Source: Paenibacillus alkaliterrae | Lineage (GTDB): Bacteria > Bacillota > Bacilli > Paenibacillales > Paenibacillaceae | Length of the DNA: 64,000 bases | Direction: 5' to 3' | Assembly (NCBI RefSeq): GCF_021532375.1 | Contig: NZ_JAKGAP010000023.1 | Span: 1-64,000, forward strand | Shown: positions 16,303-25,281 of the stretch, in pieces | How positions within the stretch are numbered: position 1 is the first letter of the stretch | Layout of the letters: each line of letters opens with the position of its first letter | Position numbers and translations under genes: made by a program | Notes under the pieces: model-generated | Told to the model about the DNA's origin: nothing | Database searches by the model: none | What the model saw: only the letters and a program-made list of their open reading frames with translations

Positions 16303-17619
16303 CTAAACCTTATAAGCCTTCATAGCCTTCCTCAGCTCTTTCCAGCTTGGTCGCTTGCCATACATGAGCACGCCGGTGCGGTAGATTTTCGCGGAAACCC
16401 ATACGGCTGCATAGATGAATACCAGCAATATGCCGATGGAGGTCAGCACCTGCCAAACAGGAGGATCGGCAAGGCCGAGCCTGAGCATCATGACAAATGG
16501 CGAGAAGAACGGAATGAACGACGATACTTTAACCAGCATGCTGTCCGGACTTCCAATGCTGAATATGGAAATGTAGAAGCCTGCCAGCGATAGAATCGTA
16601 ATCGGCATTACCGCCTGACCCAAATCCTCCGTACGGCTTACCAGCGAGCCAACCGCCGCGAACAGCGTAGCGAAGAGGAAGAAGCCCGTTAAGAAGAAAA
16701 GGACGGAATATGCAAGCAGGGCCGAATCAATTTGGCTCAGGTCAATGTTCAAGTCCCCGAGCGCTTTATTGTTGTGCGGCATCGAAATATTCGCGATGAT
16801 TACGACGACATAAATTGCGATTTGAAGCACAACCACTACGAACATGCCGAATATTTTACCGAACATTTGCTTAAGCGGCGATACGCTCGTAATGAGAATT
16901 TCCATGACGCGCGAGCTTTTCTCGGCCGTAATTTCCGAAGCGATCATCTGACCCGAAATCATCACCGCCATGAACAGAAGAATAATAATAAAGTAGATGA
17001 GCCCCATGTTCACCGCTTGCTCTTCAGGCGATTTGCCTTCGCCGATATTGCCCGCGCCTTCCGTTGCCGAAATTTGAACCGTATCGATGTCGATCGGAGC
17101 GTTCAGCAAAGCCATTTGCTCTTCCGTTAACCCCGCATCCTGCAATATCGTCCCTTGGCGGATCATTTGAAGCGCGCCCTGCAGCGAGCTCGTCATTTCG
17201 AATTCCATCAGCTTCTCCGATTTGTAGGTCATCTCCGGGAAGCCGCTTTCCGTCATTTTGCCAAAGTCCAGATAACCTTTAATATCTTTATCCGTAATCG
17301 CTTGCTTAAGCTGCATTTCGTTCTCTGCGGCTGAGCCTTTATCCTCGTATGGCAGCAGCTTCAATGACGGATTCTCCTGCGCCTCGAAGAAAGCCTTCAA
17401 TTGATCGCCCGTTGCCGTGCCCGGCGCCAGCTCCGCCTGCTGCGATTCAATGTAGCCGATGTTTGTTACTTTATCCCCGCTGCCGAACTGCGAGAAAATA
17501 TAAGGTAGATTAATGCCGGTACTCATAATAAGTGCAATAATAATAGTTGTGATAAGGAATGCTTTGCCCTTCAGCTTGTTTCTTACCGTGAATCCGACTA
17601 CCGTCCAAAAGCTATTCAT
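16303..17619 (-). CDS. ABC-2 type exporter permease (NatB-like)
   Basis: 438 residues: an N-terminal helix, a large extracytoplasmic domain of ~150 residues and five or six C-terminal helices, the ABC2_membrane_3/NatB topology. It forms the membrane part of an efflux ABC transporter with the ATPase encoded upstream. ATG at 17619 (MNSFWTV) has AGGCGGTGA 6-7 bases upstream and overlaps the ATPase stop by 8 bases; the in-frame GTG at 17628 is less likely. B. subtilis NatAB exports sodium; the substrate here is not determinable. Confidence 0.85.
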   Translation of the reverse strand: MNSFWTVVGFTVRNKLKGKAFLITTIIIALIMSTGINLPYIFSQFGSGDKVTNIGYIESQQAELAPGTATGDQLKAFFEAQENPSLKLLPYEDKGSAAENEMQLKQAITDKDIKGYLDFGKMTESGFPEMTYKSEKLMEFEMTSSLQGALQMIRQGTILQDAGLTEEQMALLNAPIDIDTVQISATEGAGNIGEGKSPEEQAVNMGLIYFIIILLFMAVMISGQMIASEITAEKSSRVMEILITSVSPLKQMFGKIFGMFVVVVLQIAIYVVVIIANISMPHNNKALGDLNIDLSQIDSALLAYSVLFFLTGFFLFATLFAAVGSLVSRTEDLGQAVMPITILSLAGFYISIFSIGSPDSMLVKVSSFIPFFSPFVMMLRLGLADPPVWQVLTSIGILLVFIYAAVWVSAKIYRTGVLMYGKRPSWKELRKAMKAYKV

Positions 17620-18517
17620 GGCTGTCACCGCCTACCGTTTTAATAAATATTTCATTTAATGTCGGCTCCTTGATCTCGAATCTCGTAATCGCCGACTGCT
17701 CCATCGCAAGACGCAAAATATGTCCGCCGACCGCTTCGTTTGCAATGCCGAGCTCATAGCCATATTCATGACGGATCACGTTCGTAACGCCGCCGATGCG
17801 ATCTAGACCCTTTACTTCGTTCTCCGTGCTTAGAATGACCCGTTCCTTCGGAAATTGTTTCTTAATTTCCTTGATATTCCCTTTCAAAACCACATTCGAG
17901 CGATGCAAAATGGTAATGTTGCGGCATAGCTCCTCGACATGCTCCATCCGATGCGTCGAGAACAGGATACTCGTGCCCGAATCGCGCAGCTCCTTCACCG
18001 TCGTCTTCAGCAGCTCGACATTAACCGGATCGAGACCGCTGAATGCCTCATCGAGAATGACGATTTTCGGCGAATGAATGACACCTGCGATAAATTGAAT
18101 CTTTTGCTGATTCCCTTTGGACAGCTCTTCGACCTTCTTATTGTAATACTCCGGAACTTCAAAACGCTCTAACCAACGCTTTAGACTTGCATCTGCATCC
18201 TTCTTCGACATACCGCGAAGCTGCGCCAGATAGATGAGCTGATCACTCACGCGAACCTTTTGATATAGTCCTCTCTCCTCCGGCAAATAACCCAGATTGC
18301 GAAGCTGATCGTTGCTGTAGGCTTTGCCGTGGTACAAGATCTGTCCATCGTCCGGATAAATAAGCCCTAAAACCATTCGCATCGTTGTAGTCTTACCTGC
18401 TCCGTTTGCGCCGAGCAGCCCGTATATTTCCCCTTCGCTGACTTCAAAGCTAATCCCGTTGACCGCCGTTTTGTCTCCGTACTGCTTGACGACCTTCTCT
18501 ACCTTTAATGGATTCAT
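17612..18517 (-). CDS. ABC exporter ATPase (NatA-like) with C-terminal DUF4162-type domain
   Basis: 301 residues. All nucleotide-binding motifs are present: Walker A GANGAGKTTT, signature LSKGNQQK, Walker B IVILDEAFSGLDP and H-loop STHR. The last ~80 residues form a DUF4162-like extension ending in EPTLNEIFI. ATG at 18517 has AGGGAG 7 bases upstream and forms an ATGA overlap with the stop of the deleted ATPase gene before it, so it is still translated from the same message. Confidence 0.9.
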   Translation of the reverse strand: MNPLKVEKVVKQYGDKTAVNGISFEVSEGEIYGLLGANGAGKTTTMRMVLGLIYPDDGQILYHGKAYSNDQLRNLGYLPEERGLYQKVRVSDQLIYLAQLRGMSKKDADASLKRWLERFEVPEYYNKKVEELSKGNQQKIQFIAGVIHSPKIVILDEAFSGLDPVNVELLKTTVKELRDSGTSILFSTHRMEHVEELCRNITILHRSNVVLKGNIKEIKKQFPKERVILSTENEVKGLDRIGGVTNVIRHEYGYELGIANEAVGGHILRLAMEQSAITRFEIKEPTLNEIFIKTVGGDSHE

Positions 18518-19134
18518 GTCTTTGCTCCCTTCCATTCATTCATTCTGATGCTTAACCGGTCTTGCAGCAATAAAGCGCCCATAATCTCATCCAGCTCCAG
18601 TGCCTGCCTGCTTACTAGCTGCAAGCCTTCTCCCTTGCACCAAGCTTCCGCCTCGGACTCCTTATTCGTTGTCACGCGATAAGTCGTTCCTCCTGCATGC
18701 TCCACGCCGCATTGTCCCGGCATCGCCGCCGCAATTTTCGCCGTTAGCCCCTCCCCGCTGACGAATAACGTAAACCAGCTGCTGAACAGCTCATCCTTCT
18801 CGAACATGCCAAGTACTCTTCCCTGAGCCATAAATACGATAAAATCGGCAAGACGTTTCACTTCTTCAATAATATGGGAGGTCATAAGCACTATACGATC
18901 GCCCCGGTCCATAAACCGATGAACAATTGCGATCATCGTTTTCCAAGCCAGCGGATCAAGTCCGGATGATGGCTCATCGAGCAGCAGACGAAATGTCGAG
19001 TTCTTGCCGGAGTCGTTCGGACCGACGATAGCCGTAATGCAGCCGCTCGGTATGCTAAGATCAAGCGGTCCCAGTCGAAAATTCGGGCGCTTCTGCACAA
19101 CGCCTTCTAACCGAATCGCTGTCGTGTCATCCAT
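18514..19134 (-). pseudogene. ABC ATPase with the core deleted in frame (YtrB-like remnant)
   Basis: The 206-codon frame is open and has a good ribosome site (GGAGGAG), but the ATPase is missing its centre. Walker A is altered (GPNDSGKN instead of GxxGxGKS/T) and runs after 5 residues into Walker B LLLDEPSSGLDP. The ~110 residues holding the Q-loop, helical domain and ABC signature are gone. The C-terminal part (H-loop SHIIEE and a ~90-residue tail) is normal. It cannot bind or hydrolyse ATP in the usual way. The open frame may persist only to keep translation coupled to the next gene. Confidence 0.75.
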
Positions 19135-19149
19135 ATGCTTCTCCTCCTC

Positions 19150-19536
19150 TTATTCGTAGTGCTTGCCCATCGCCTCGTGAAACAGCGTCTTCAGCTCTTC
19201 CTCCGTGCATTGCCTCCGCTTGCCGGCAACGACCGCAAGCTCGAGCGCCTCAATGACGGCGGCGAGCCGATGGCGGTCGCGCTCCTGCGCTCCAACCTGC
19301 GCTACATAAGTGCCGATTCCTTGCCGCGTACGCAGCAAACCCTCAGCCTCCAAGTCGCTATAAACTCGCTTGACCGTGATGACGCTGCATTTTACCGTTT
19401 GGGCAAGCTCGCGGATCGATGGCAGCATCATTCCTTCCGTTAATTGTCCGCTTACGATCAGAGCCCGCAGCTGCACTTCAATCTGATGGTAGAGCGGTTC
19501 GGCACTTTGCTCGTTAATTTGTATGGGCAGCCGCAT
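19150..19536 (-). CDS. GntR regulator, YtrA subfamily
   Basis: 128 residues: a winged helix-turn-helix (LYHQIEVQLRALIVSG... SIRELAQTVKCSVITVKRVY) followed by a short dimerisation helix pair, with no effector domain, as in YtrA. Such proteins repress the ABC operon in which they are encoded. ATG at 19536 has AAGGTG 6 bases upstream; the frame continues upstream into a permease relic, which is not part of this protein. Its likely operator is the palindrome pair at 19747-19785. Confidence 0.88.
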   Translation of the reverse strand: MRLPIQINEQSAEPLYHQIEVQLRALIVSGQLTEGMMLPSIRELAQTVKCSVITVKRVYSDLEAEGLLRTRQGIGTYVAQVGAQERDRHRLAAVIEALELAVVAGKRRQCTEEELKTLFHEAMGKHYE

Positions 19537-19715
19537 GGCTTCACCTTCTTTTCCAGCTAGTACCCACACTGCGCTCTCCGCATCCAAGTCCCGAGTATAC
19601 AACGGTGCCGTGAAGAGCAGCAGGTAAGCGACAAACGCAAGCGAGATGAGACTCCTCAGCGATCCTTTACCAGCTCATGCCTGGCTATAAACCAAGCTCC
19701 CTTCCATATGCTCAT
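19537..19715 (-). pseudogene. N-terminal stub of an ABC permease
   Basis: ATG at 19715 with an AAAGGAG ribosome site begins MSIWKGAWFIARHELVKDR and then meets TGA. One base further, the frame continues SLISLAFVAYLLLFTAPL, a first transmembrane helix, and ends in the GntR start region. The rest of the permease (several hundred residues) is missing. Together with the deleted ATPase this shows that one transporter of the cluster has been lost. Confidence 0.55.
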
Positions 19716-19746
19716 AATATTTGCTCCTTTCGTCATTCACGGTGTT

Positions 19747-19785
19747 TATACTGTATATATCTTTATACACAGTATATTTACTGTG
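19747..19785 (-). promoter_or_regulatory. Putative YtrA-type operator pair
   Basis: CACAGTATATTTACTGTG (19768-19785) is a palindrome with seven-base arms CACAGTA/TACTGTG, and TATACTGTATA (19747-19757) is a second, shorter one sharing the ACTGTA core. Both lie just before the permease stub that opens the cluster, where a GntR autorepressor would bind. Confidence 0.55.
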
Positions 19786-19821
19786 CCTCACCTTTGTAAA
19801 CATTTTCCAAACCAAATAAAA

Positions 19822-19866
19822 AAGCCGTGCTTCCGAAAGAGAATATCTCTTCTGAAAGCACGGCTT
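19822..19866 (-). terminator. Terminator of the cta operon
   Basis: AAGCCGTGCTT pairs with AAGCACGGCTT around an inner AAGAG/CTCTT-type stem; on the minus strand TTTTTTATTT follows. It ends the message after the DUF420 gene. Confidence 0.9.
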
Positions 19867-19887
19867 GTCCGCATCAATAGATGCGCC

Positions 19888-20352
19888 TTACCAGCCAAAA
19901 ATAGCGTCAATCATAGGTTTCGTATGACCGCCCGGATACATCAAATAAAGCAAAATATATACCATCGTACCCGTAATTGCTGTAATAAACCAAACGATTG
20001 AAGTCACTCTTCCCCACTTGCGATGTTTGACGAATTTCTTCTTATAGCCGAGCGTAAGCGTCGTAATACCGAACACGGCTCCTATCGTAGCAAGCGTAAT
20101 ATGGAACAAAAGAAAGGCAACGTAAAACGGCTTCAAACTATCTGGACCGCCCCATTCCGTATTGCCGGAAATTACAGTACGTGAGGAATAGATGATAAAG
20201 AACAAGATAGCGGTAATGGCCGCCCAGAACATCATTCTTTGATGCTCTTCCAATCTCCTTTTGATCGCCAGCCTCCAGCCAAATGCCACCAGCACAGCGC
20301 TAGTGACAATTAAGGCTGTACTGATCGTCGGCATAATCGTATAAATATCCAA
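19888..20352 (-). CDS. DUF420 membrane protein (YozB-like)
   Basis: About 154 residues with four transmembrane helices and conserved histidines (EEHQRMM, LLFHITLA, KHRKWGR). DUF420 proteins such as B. subtilis YozB stand next to ctaG in oxidase loci and are thought to help oxidase assembly; their exact role is not established. TTG at 20352 is favoured because GGTGGGG lies 5 bases upstream; an in-frame TTG at 20367 and ATG at 20334 are alternatives. It ends the cta operon. Confidence 0.82.
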   Translation of the reverse strand: MDIYTIMPTISTALIVTSAVLVAFGWRLAIKRRLEEHQRMMFWAAITAILFFIIYSSRTVISGNTEWGGPDSLKPFYVAFLLFHITLATIGAVFGITTLTLGYKKKFVKHRKWGRVTSIVWFITAITGTMVYILLYLMYPGGHTKPMIDAIFGW

Positions 20353-20385
20353 TGTTACCCCACCCAATTTAAAATAGGTTTAAAA

Positions 20386-21288
20386 TTAAGCCGTTCCTGT
20401 ATTCGGATTCGTATTCGGCAATTCGTCCTCCTTATGCTCACGCTTGAACCATTGCTTGAATATATAGGCGAGAATGATCCCGTACATCAGCTCCTGAACG
20501 AGCTTCATGACGATACCGCCAAGCTGCTGATCCTCAACAACATCCATTAGGTTAAAGAACTGCGGACCGCTGAAGCTGTCAAGCAACCGACTCGGATCGC
20601 CGGTAATGCAATACCCCATAGCCGTAACCCACACGTTCGGATCGCTGTAGACGGCATACATCGAGCCCTTAGCGAAAATAATTAAAGCGCAGGCCGGTGT
20701 TAATAGTACTCCGTTAGCGAATACATAGGCCATCCTCTTCATATCGTTAAGTCTGTTCCATTCGGGAACCGGGCAAGCGATTTGCCACCACATCATGAAT
20801 GCGGTAACGAGCAAAATAAAATAATAAAGACGATGCACAGTGAAGTGCGTCATCACATAGTCATGAACAAGTGGAACATGGTAAATAGAAAACAGCATAT
20901 TGAACAATACTAGTGTGATAATCGGATGCATCAGCAAGCTGAATTTTTTCCAGAAGCGAGCTTCGAACATTTTACGCCAAATAAAGCTCGGTACGCCAAC
21001 CAGCACCATAGGCGGTACTATTAAATACGATACAGACATATTAACCATATGAAACGTAAACATCAGATGACCTAACAGATTGAGCGGCCCTCCGTGCACC
21101 AAATAAAACATAGCGGCAGCGGAGACGAACATCGCCTTCTGCAGCGTCGTAGCTGCAGGAGCCTGCGGGAAATGACGCTCCCGCCATGGACCGATTAAAT
21201 AGAAATATAGAATGACGATCGCGGCCATTCCGAAGAAAAATAATGGGGTCCACAATTCTTCGAAGCGAAAATATTGTAAGCCAAGCAT
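20386..21288 (-). CDS. ctaG: Cytochrome c oxidase assembly factor CtaG
   Basis: A 300-residue membrane protein of the caa3_CtaG family with about seven helices and histidine-rich loops (LVHGGPLNLLGHLMFTFHMV, VHDYVMTHFTVHRL). In Bacillus it is needed to form active caa3 oxidase, probably by supporting CuA or CuB insertion. ATG at 21288 has AAAGGAG 9 bases upstream; the frame before it is a shadow. It is separated from ctaF by a hairpin, so its expression may be lower than that of the structural genes. Confidence 0.92.
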   Translation of the reverse strand: MLGLQYFRFEELWTPLFFFGMAAIVILYFYLIGPWRERHFPQAPAATTLQKAMFVSAAAMFYLVHGGPLNLLGHLMFTFHMVNMSVSYLIVPPMVLVGVPSFIWRKMFEARFWKKFSLLMHPIITLVLFNMLFSIYHVPLVHDYVMTHFTVHRLYYFILLVTAFMMWWQIACPVPEWNRLNDMKRMAYVFANGVLLTPACALIIFAKGSMYAVYSDPNVWVTAMGYCITGDPSRLLDSFSGPQFFNLMDVVEDQQLGGIVMKLVQELMYGIILAYIFKQWFKREHKEDELPNTNPNTGTA

Positions 21289-21339
21289 CGTGGAAGCTCC
21301 TTTCAGTAACGCTAGCCTTTTTTCTGCAAAAGAGGAGGG

Positions 21340-21366
21340 ACCCAAGCCTAGGGACCCTCCTCTCCA
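21340..21366 (-). terminator. Hairpin between ctaF and ctaG, partial terminator
   Basis: On the minus strand AGAGGAGGG pairs with CCCTCCTCT, with an inner CCC/GGG pair, followed by only TTTT. The short U run suggests attenuation rather than full stop before ctaG. Confidence 0.65.
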
Positions 21367-21383
21367 CCATTACAACAACGTTA

Positions 21384-21701
21384 TTACCACCAAGCCCAAT
21401 ACTCGGCCATGATAACGCAAGAAAATACGACGAAAACTCCAGTCAAAATGCCTATTATGGCGAACATATGACCGCGATCCTTCATATGCATCCAGAACGC
21501 CATTTGCACGAATACCTGCAAAATAGCTAACCCAATCAAAATAATGTAGATAAAATCTTTGTTTATTTCTCCGCTGATTACGGTCGCAAAGGCGATGAAC
21601 GTTAGCAGAACGGAGAATAAAAATGCGATAATATGCTTCTTCGTTCCTTCGACCTTATGCCGCTTGGTGCTTTGCTCTGTGGCTGAATGATTGCTTGCCA
21701 T
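21384..21701 (-). CDS. ctaF: caa3 oxidase subunit IV
   Basis: A 105-residue protein with three transmembrane helices (IAFLFSVLLTFIAFATVI, FIYIILIGLAILQVFVQM, a C-terminal helix ending EYWAWW), the COX4_pro pattern of Bacillales subunit IV. It completes the four-subunit oxidase. ATG at 21701 starts three bases after the ctaE stop with AAGGTGG inside the ctaE end. Confidence 0.92.
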   Translation of the reverse strand: MASNHSATEQSTKRHKVEGTKKHIIAFLFSVLLTFIAFATVISGEINKDFIYIILIGLAILQVFVQMAFWMHMKDRGHMFAIIGILTGVFVVFSCVIMAEYWAWW

Positions 21702-21704
21702 CGA

Positions 21705-22322
21705 TTAAACCACCTTTCCCATCAAGTAAACGACAGTGAAAATGAATACCCAGACTACGTCGATAAAATGCCAGTACATGGCTGATACATATACCTTCGG
21801 AGCAGTAACAACGTTTAAGCCTTTTTTCATCAATTGCGCAATGATAATCGAGATCCAAACGATACCGAAGGCAACGTGCGCGCCGTGAAAACCGACGAGC
21901 GTATAGAACGAGGAGCTGAAAGCGCTCGTTGTAAAGCCGTGTCCTTCATGCACATAGTGATAGAACTCATAAATCTCAAGGGCTAGGAAGGCTGCACCTA
22001 AAACAACCGTAATAATCAACCAATTGATTAGAGCTTTCACACGATTCGTGTGAAGAGCGTGTACAGCGAATACACTGGTCAAGCTTGATGTTAACAACAG
22101 CGCCGTCGCAATTGCGACAAGCGGAAGCTGAAACAGCTCATGCGGTGGAGGTCCGTCAAGCACTTGATGGCGAAGCGCGAGGAACGCTGAGAACAACGTT
22201 CCGAACAATACTGTCTCGCCGCCAAGGAAAAGCCAAAAGCCTAACACTTTATTGCGTCCCTCGAGGGTCGCCTTCTCGGGCTCATGAGGCAATTGCCCTT
22301 CTATATGCGAATGCGCACTCAT
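21705..22322 (-). CDS. ctaE: caa3 oxidase subunit III
   Basis: A 205-residue haem-copper oxidase subunit III with five helices. Typical segments are KVLGFWLFLGGETVLFGTLF near the N-terminus, and FHGAHVAFGIVW and WHFIDVVWVFIFTVVY near the end. It stabilises subunit I and the proton entry path. Its ATG overlaps the ctaD stop (ATGA, 22319-22322). Confidence 0.95.
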   Translation of the reverse strand: MSAHSHIEGQLPHEPEKATLEGRNKVLGFWLFLGGETVLFGTLFSAFLALRHQVLDGPPPHELFQLPLVAIATALLLTSSLTSVFAVHALHTNRVKALINWLIITVVLGAAFLALEIYEFYHYVHEGHGFTTSAFSSSFYTLVGFHGAHVAFGIVWISIIIAQLMKKGLNVVTAPKVYVSAMYWHFIDVVWVFIFTVVYLMGKVV

Positions 22323-24202
22323 GCTTTCCCCCCCTTATCTCTGAGGATTTCTTCTTCTTCAATGTGGAAGCCGTGATCGTCAAAAACAGATCGAAGGATC
22401 ATGCAAATAAATACGATTATTAAGCCTGCAGCGGCAATAACATAACCCGTATTAATCGGACCCATCATGCCCCAATCCTGCGCGTACATGAATCCGAATC
22501 CGGCGATAAACAATCCAAGACCCATAAAGAACGGCAAAATCGATGGAGACGGCATATGAATCGGACCGATTGGCTCAGCAGGCGTCATGCCGCTGTGTCC
22601 GTCCATTTTTTCTTTCCAATAAGCATCATAGCCCCGTACAAGCGGCGTTTGCGCGAAGTTGTACTCTGGAGGCGGCGATGGAATCGTCCACTCCAGTGTA
22701 CGTCCGTCTTCCCAAGGATCCGCCGATGCATTCTTCGGTTTAGCCGACGTTACAACAACGTTGAGCAAGAAGAAGATCGTACCAAGACCCATCAAGAACG
22801 CGCCTACCGTACTAATCATATTCATTTCGTTAAAGCCTAGACCGTCGAGGTATGTCCAAATCCTTCGCGGCATACCAAGCAAGCCAAGGAAATGCTGAAT
22901 GAAAAACGTCAGGTGGAAGCCGATAAAAAACGTCCAGAACGTTAGCTTGCCAAGTGTTTCGTTCAGTACGCGGCCGAACATCTTCGGCCACCAGTAATGA
23001 AGTCCCGCGAAAATACCGAGAACCAAACCGCCCACGATAACGTAGTGGAAATGCGCGACTACGAAGTAGGAGTCATGGTACTGGAAGTCTGCAGGCGCTG
23101 CTGCCAGCATGACGCCGGTTACGCCGCCCATTACGAACGTTGGGATAAATCCGACAGCGAACAAATTCGCCGCAGTAAACTTGATCGAGCCGCCCCACAT
23201 CGTGAATAGCCAGTTAAAAATTTTGATACCTGTCGGAACTGCGATAAGCATCGTTGCAATCGAGAACAGCGCATTCGCAACAGGTCCAAGACCTGTTGTA
23301 AACATGTGATGCGCCCAAACCATGAAGCCCAGGAAGCCGATCAGGATGGTAGCGAAGACCATCGAGCTGTAGCCGAACAGCCGCTTGCGCGAGAATGTGC
23401 TGATAACCTCGGATATGACACCGAAGGCCGGCAGAATGAGGATATAAACCTCAGGATGCCCGAATATCCAGAAAATATGCTCCCATAGTACGGCATTACC
23501 GCCGCCTGAAGGATCAAAAAAGTTTGCATCGAACAATCTGTCGAACATAAGCGCCGCAAGGCCTACGGTCAAAGCCGGGAATGCGAACAGGATAAGCGCC
23601 GATGTAATGAATGCTGACCACGTGAACATCGGCATACGCATGAATGTCATGCCCGGAGCACGCATGTTAATGATCGTAACCAGGAAGTTAATGCCCCCGA
23701 TAAGTGTACCGATACCTGCGATCTGTAAGCCAAGGACGTAATAGTCCATTCCGTGATTACTGCTGTAAGTGGAACCGGCAAGAGGAGCGTAAGCTGTCCA
23801 GCCTGCATCCGGAGCGCCGCCTGTAAACCAGCTGACGTTAAGCAAAATGCCGCCGAACAGGAAAGTCCAGAAACCTAACGAGTTGACGAAAGGGAAGGCA
23901 ACGTCGCGCGCGCCGATCTGAAGCGGTACGACCGCATTCATAAGCGCGAACAAGAGCGGCATGGCCGCAAGGAAAATCATCGTTGTGCCGTGCATCGTAA
24001 GCAGCTCGTTATACGTATCCGCGCTAACGAAATTATTAAGCGGCTTCCATAATTGAACCCGAATCAAGATCGCTTCCAAACCGCCGACAAGGAAGAAAAA
24101 TCCGCCGGCGATCATATACAAAATTCCAATTTTCTTATGGTCAACCGTTGTCAGCCAGTCCATCAAACCGCTGTAACGTTTAACCGTATGCGCATGAGCC
24201 AA
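22319..24202 (-). CDS. ctaD: caa3 oxidase subunit I
   Basis: 627 residues, the catalytic subunit carrying haem a and the haem a3-CuB centre, which reduces O2 and pumps protons. Conserved elements include MHGTTMIF (haem a ligand), WIFGHPEVYILILPAFG with the cross-linked His-Tyr pair, the CuB pair WAHHMFTTG, and VVAHFHYV with the haem ligands. TTG at 24202 is chosen as start because AAGGAGGT lies exactly 7 bases upstream; the annotated-looking TTG at 24220 overlaps that ribosome site. It follows ctaC after 29 bases. Confidence 0.95.
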   Translation of the reverse strand: MAHAHTVKRYSGLMDWLTTVDHKKIGILYMIAGGFFFLVGGLEAILIRVQLWKPLNNFVSADTYNELLTMHGTTMIFLAAMPLLFALMNAVVPLQIGARDVAFPFVNSLGFWTFLFGGILLNVSWFTGGAPDAGWTAYAPLAGSTYSSNHGMDYYVLGLQIAGIGTLIGGINFLVTIINMRAPGMTFMRMPMFTWSAFITSALILFAFPALTVGLAALMFDRLFDANFFDPSGGGNAVLWEHIFWIFGHPEVYILILPAFGVISEVISTFSRKRLFGYSSMVFATILIGFLGFMVWAHHMFTTGLGPVANALFSIATMLIAVPTGIKIFNWLFTMWGGSIKFTAANLFAVGFIPTFVMGGVTGVMLAAAPADFQYHDSYFVVAHFHYVIVGGLVLGIFAGLHYWWPKMFGRVLNETLGKLTFWTFFIGFHLTFFIQHFLGLLGMPRRIWTYLDGLGFNEMNMISTVGAFLMGLGTIFFLLNVVVTSAKPKNASADPWEDGRTLEWTIPSPPPEYNFAQTPLVRGYDAYWKEKMDGHSGMTPAEPIGPIHMPSPSILPFFMGLGLFIAGFGFMYAQDWGMMGPINTGYVIAAAGLIIVFICMILRSVFDDHGFHIEEEEILRDKGGKA

Positions 24203-24231
24203 AGTAGGTACCTCCTTCAATCACCGATAAA

Positions 24232-25281
24232 TTATTGTTCGTAGTCAAGTTTCAGTTCGGATAAATATTTTGCAATACCTTCAAGTTCTTGTTTAGTTAA
24301 ATCATATGTCCCGCCCATTTGGTTGCCTGGTTTAATTTCGTCAGGGTTTTTAATCCAACGGTACAGGTTATCGTAAACTGAACCTTCGTTGTCATATTGC
24401 GGATCATCGGTGTTAATAAGTATACCTGCTACGGATTCACGGCCGCCGATTCCAGTCAGGTTAGGATAAGCCGGTCCGCCCAAATCGCCGACGGCGTGGC
24501 AAGAAAGACATTTGCTCTCGAATGCCGCTGCAATCGCGGGATCGCTTGGAAGCGCTACTGGCTCTTGAATCGCTGCTGCCCAGCGTTCAAATGAAGCCTC
24601 GTCCACTGATTTTACTTTAAAGTCCATCAGTCCGTGCGAAGGTCCGCATAGCTCGGCGCATTTGCCCAGGTAAACGCCTTCTTTCGGAGCTGAGAAATAC
24701 ATGAAGTTAACGTTCGCCCCAGGATTCGTATCGATCTTGCCCGCAAGCGAAGGAACCCAGAACGAGTGAATCACGTCCGCAGATTTCGCTTCGATCGAAA
24801 TTGTCTTGCCTGTCGGAATGATAAGCTCCTGAGCTGTCTTAATACCGAGCTCCGGATATTCGAACTCCCACCAGTATTGATGCGAGGTTACGATAACTTT
24901 TACCGCATCCGGATCTTTGCTGTAGTCTTTCGCTAAATTAAATACAGATTGTACAGTCGGAACGCCAAGAATTATAAGCAGGATGATCGGAATAACCGTC
25001 CAAATGACCTCCAGCTTGTGGCTTCCTTCTATCTGCTTCGGTATTGTCTTATCTCCAGGACGTCTGCGGAAACGAATAATGACATACAAAGAAATCGCAA
25101 AAACGACAACAATCACGATTAACATGATTCCTATCGCCAGCTTCATCAGTCCGAATTGCTCTTCCGCTACAGGCCCCTGGGGATTCAGCGTCGACAAATC
25201 TTCCCGTCCGCACGCCGCTAATACGAGTACCATCATGGCCATTAGCGGCGCAAGCCGTTTTACAAATTGCCACCGTTTCAT
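24232..25281 (-). CDS. ctaC: caa3 oxidase subunit II with fused cytochrome c
   Basis: A 349-residue lipoprotein: lipobox VLAAC near residue 24, two transmembrane helices (about 44-68 and 92-112), a CuA cupredoxin domain with HSFWVPSLAGK and CAELCGPSHGLM, and a C-terminal cytochrome c domain with CLSCH. It takes electrons from cytochrome c for subunit I. It is the first gene of the operon, with a GGGG ribosome site. The upstream leader contains GCAGCCT...AGGCTGC, an imperfect stem (about 25312-25348) that could influence expression. Confidence 0.95.
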   Translation of the reverse strand: MKRWQFVKRLAPLMAMMVLVLAACGREDLSTLNPQGPVAEEQFGLMKLAIGIMLIVIVVVFAISLYVIIRFRRRPGDKTIPKQIEGSHKLEVIWTVIPIILLIILGVPTVQSVFNLAKDYSKDPDAVKVIVTSHQYWWEFEYPELGIKTAQELIIPTGKTISIEAKSADVIHSFWVPSLAGKIDTNPGANVNFMYFSAPKEGVYLGKCAELCGPSHGLMDFKVKSVDEASFERWAAAIQEPVALPSDPAIAAAFESKCLSCHAVGDLGGPAYPNLTGIGGRESVAGILINTDDPQYDNEGSVYDNLYRWIKNPDEIKPGNQMGGTYDLTKQELEGIAKYLSELKLDYEQ

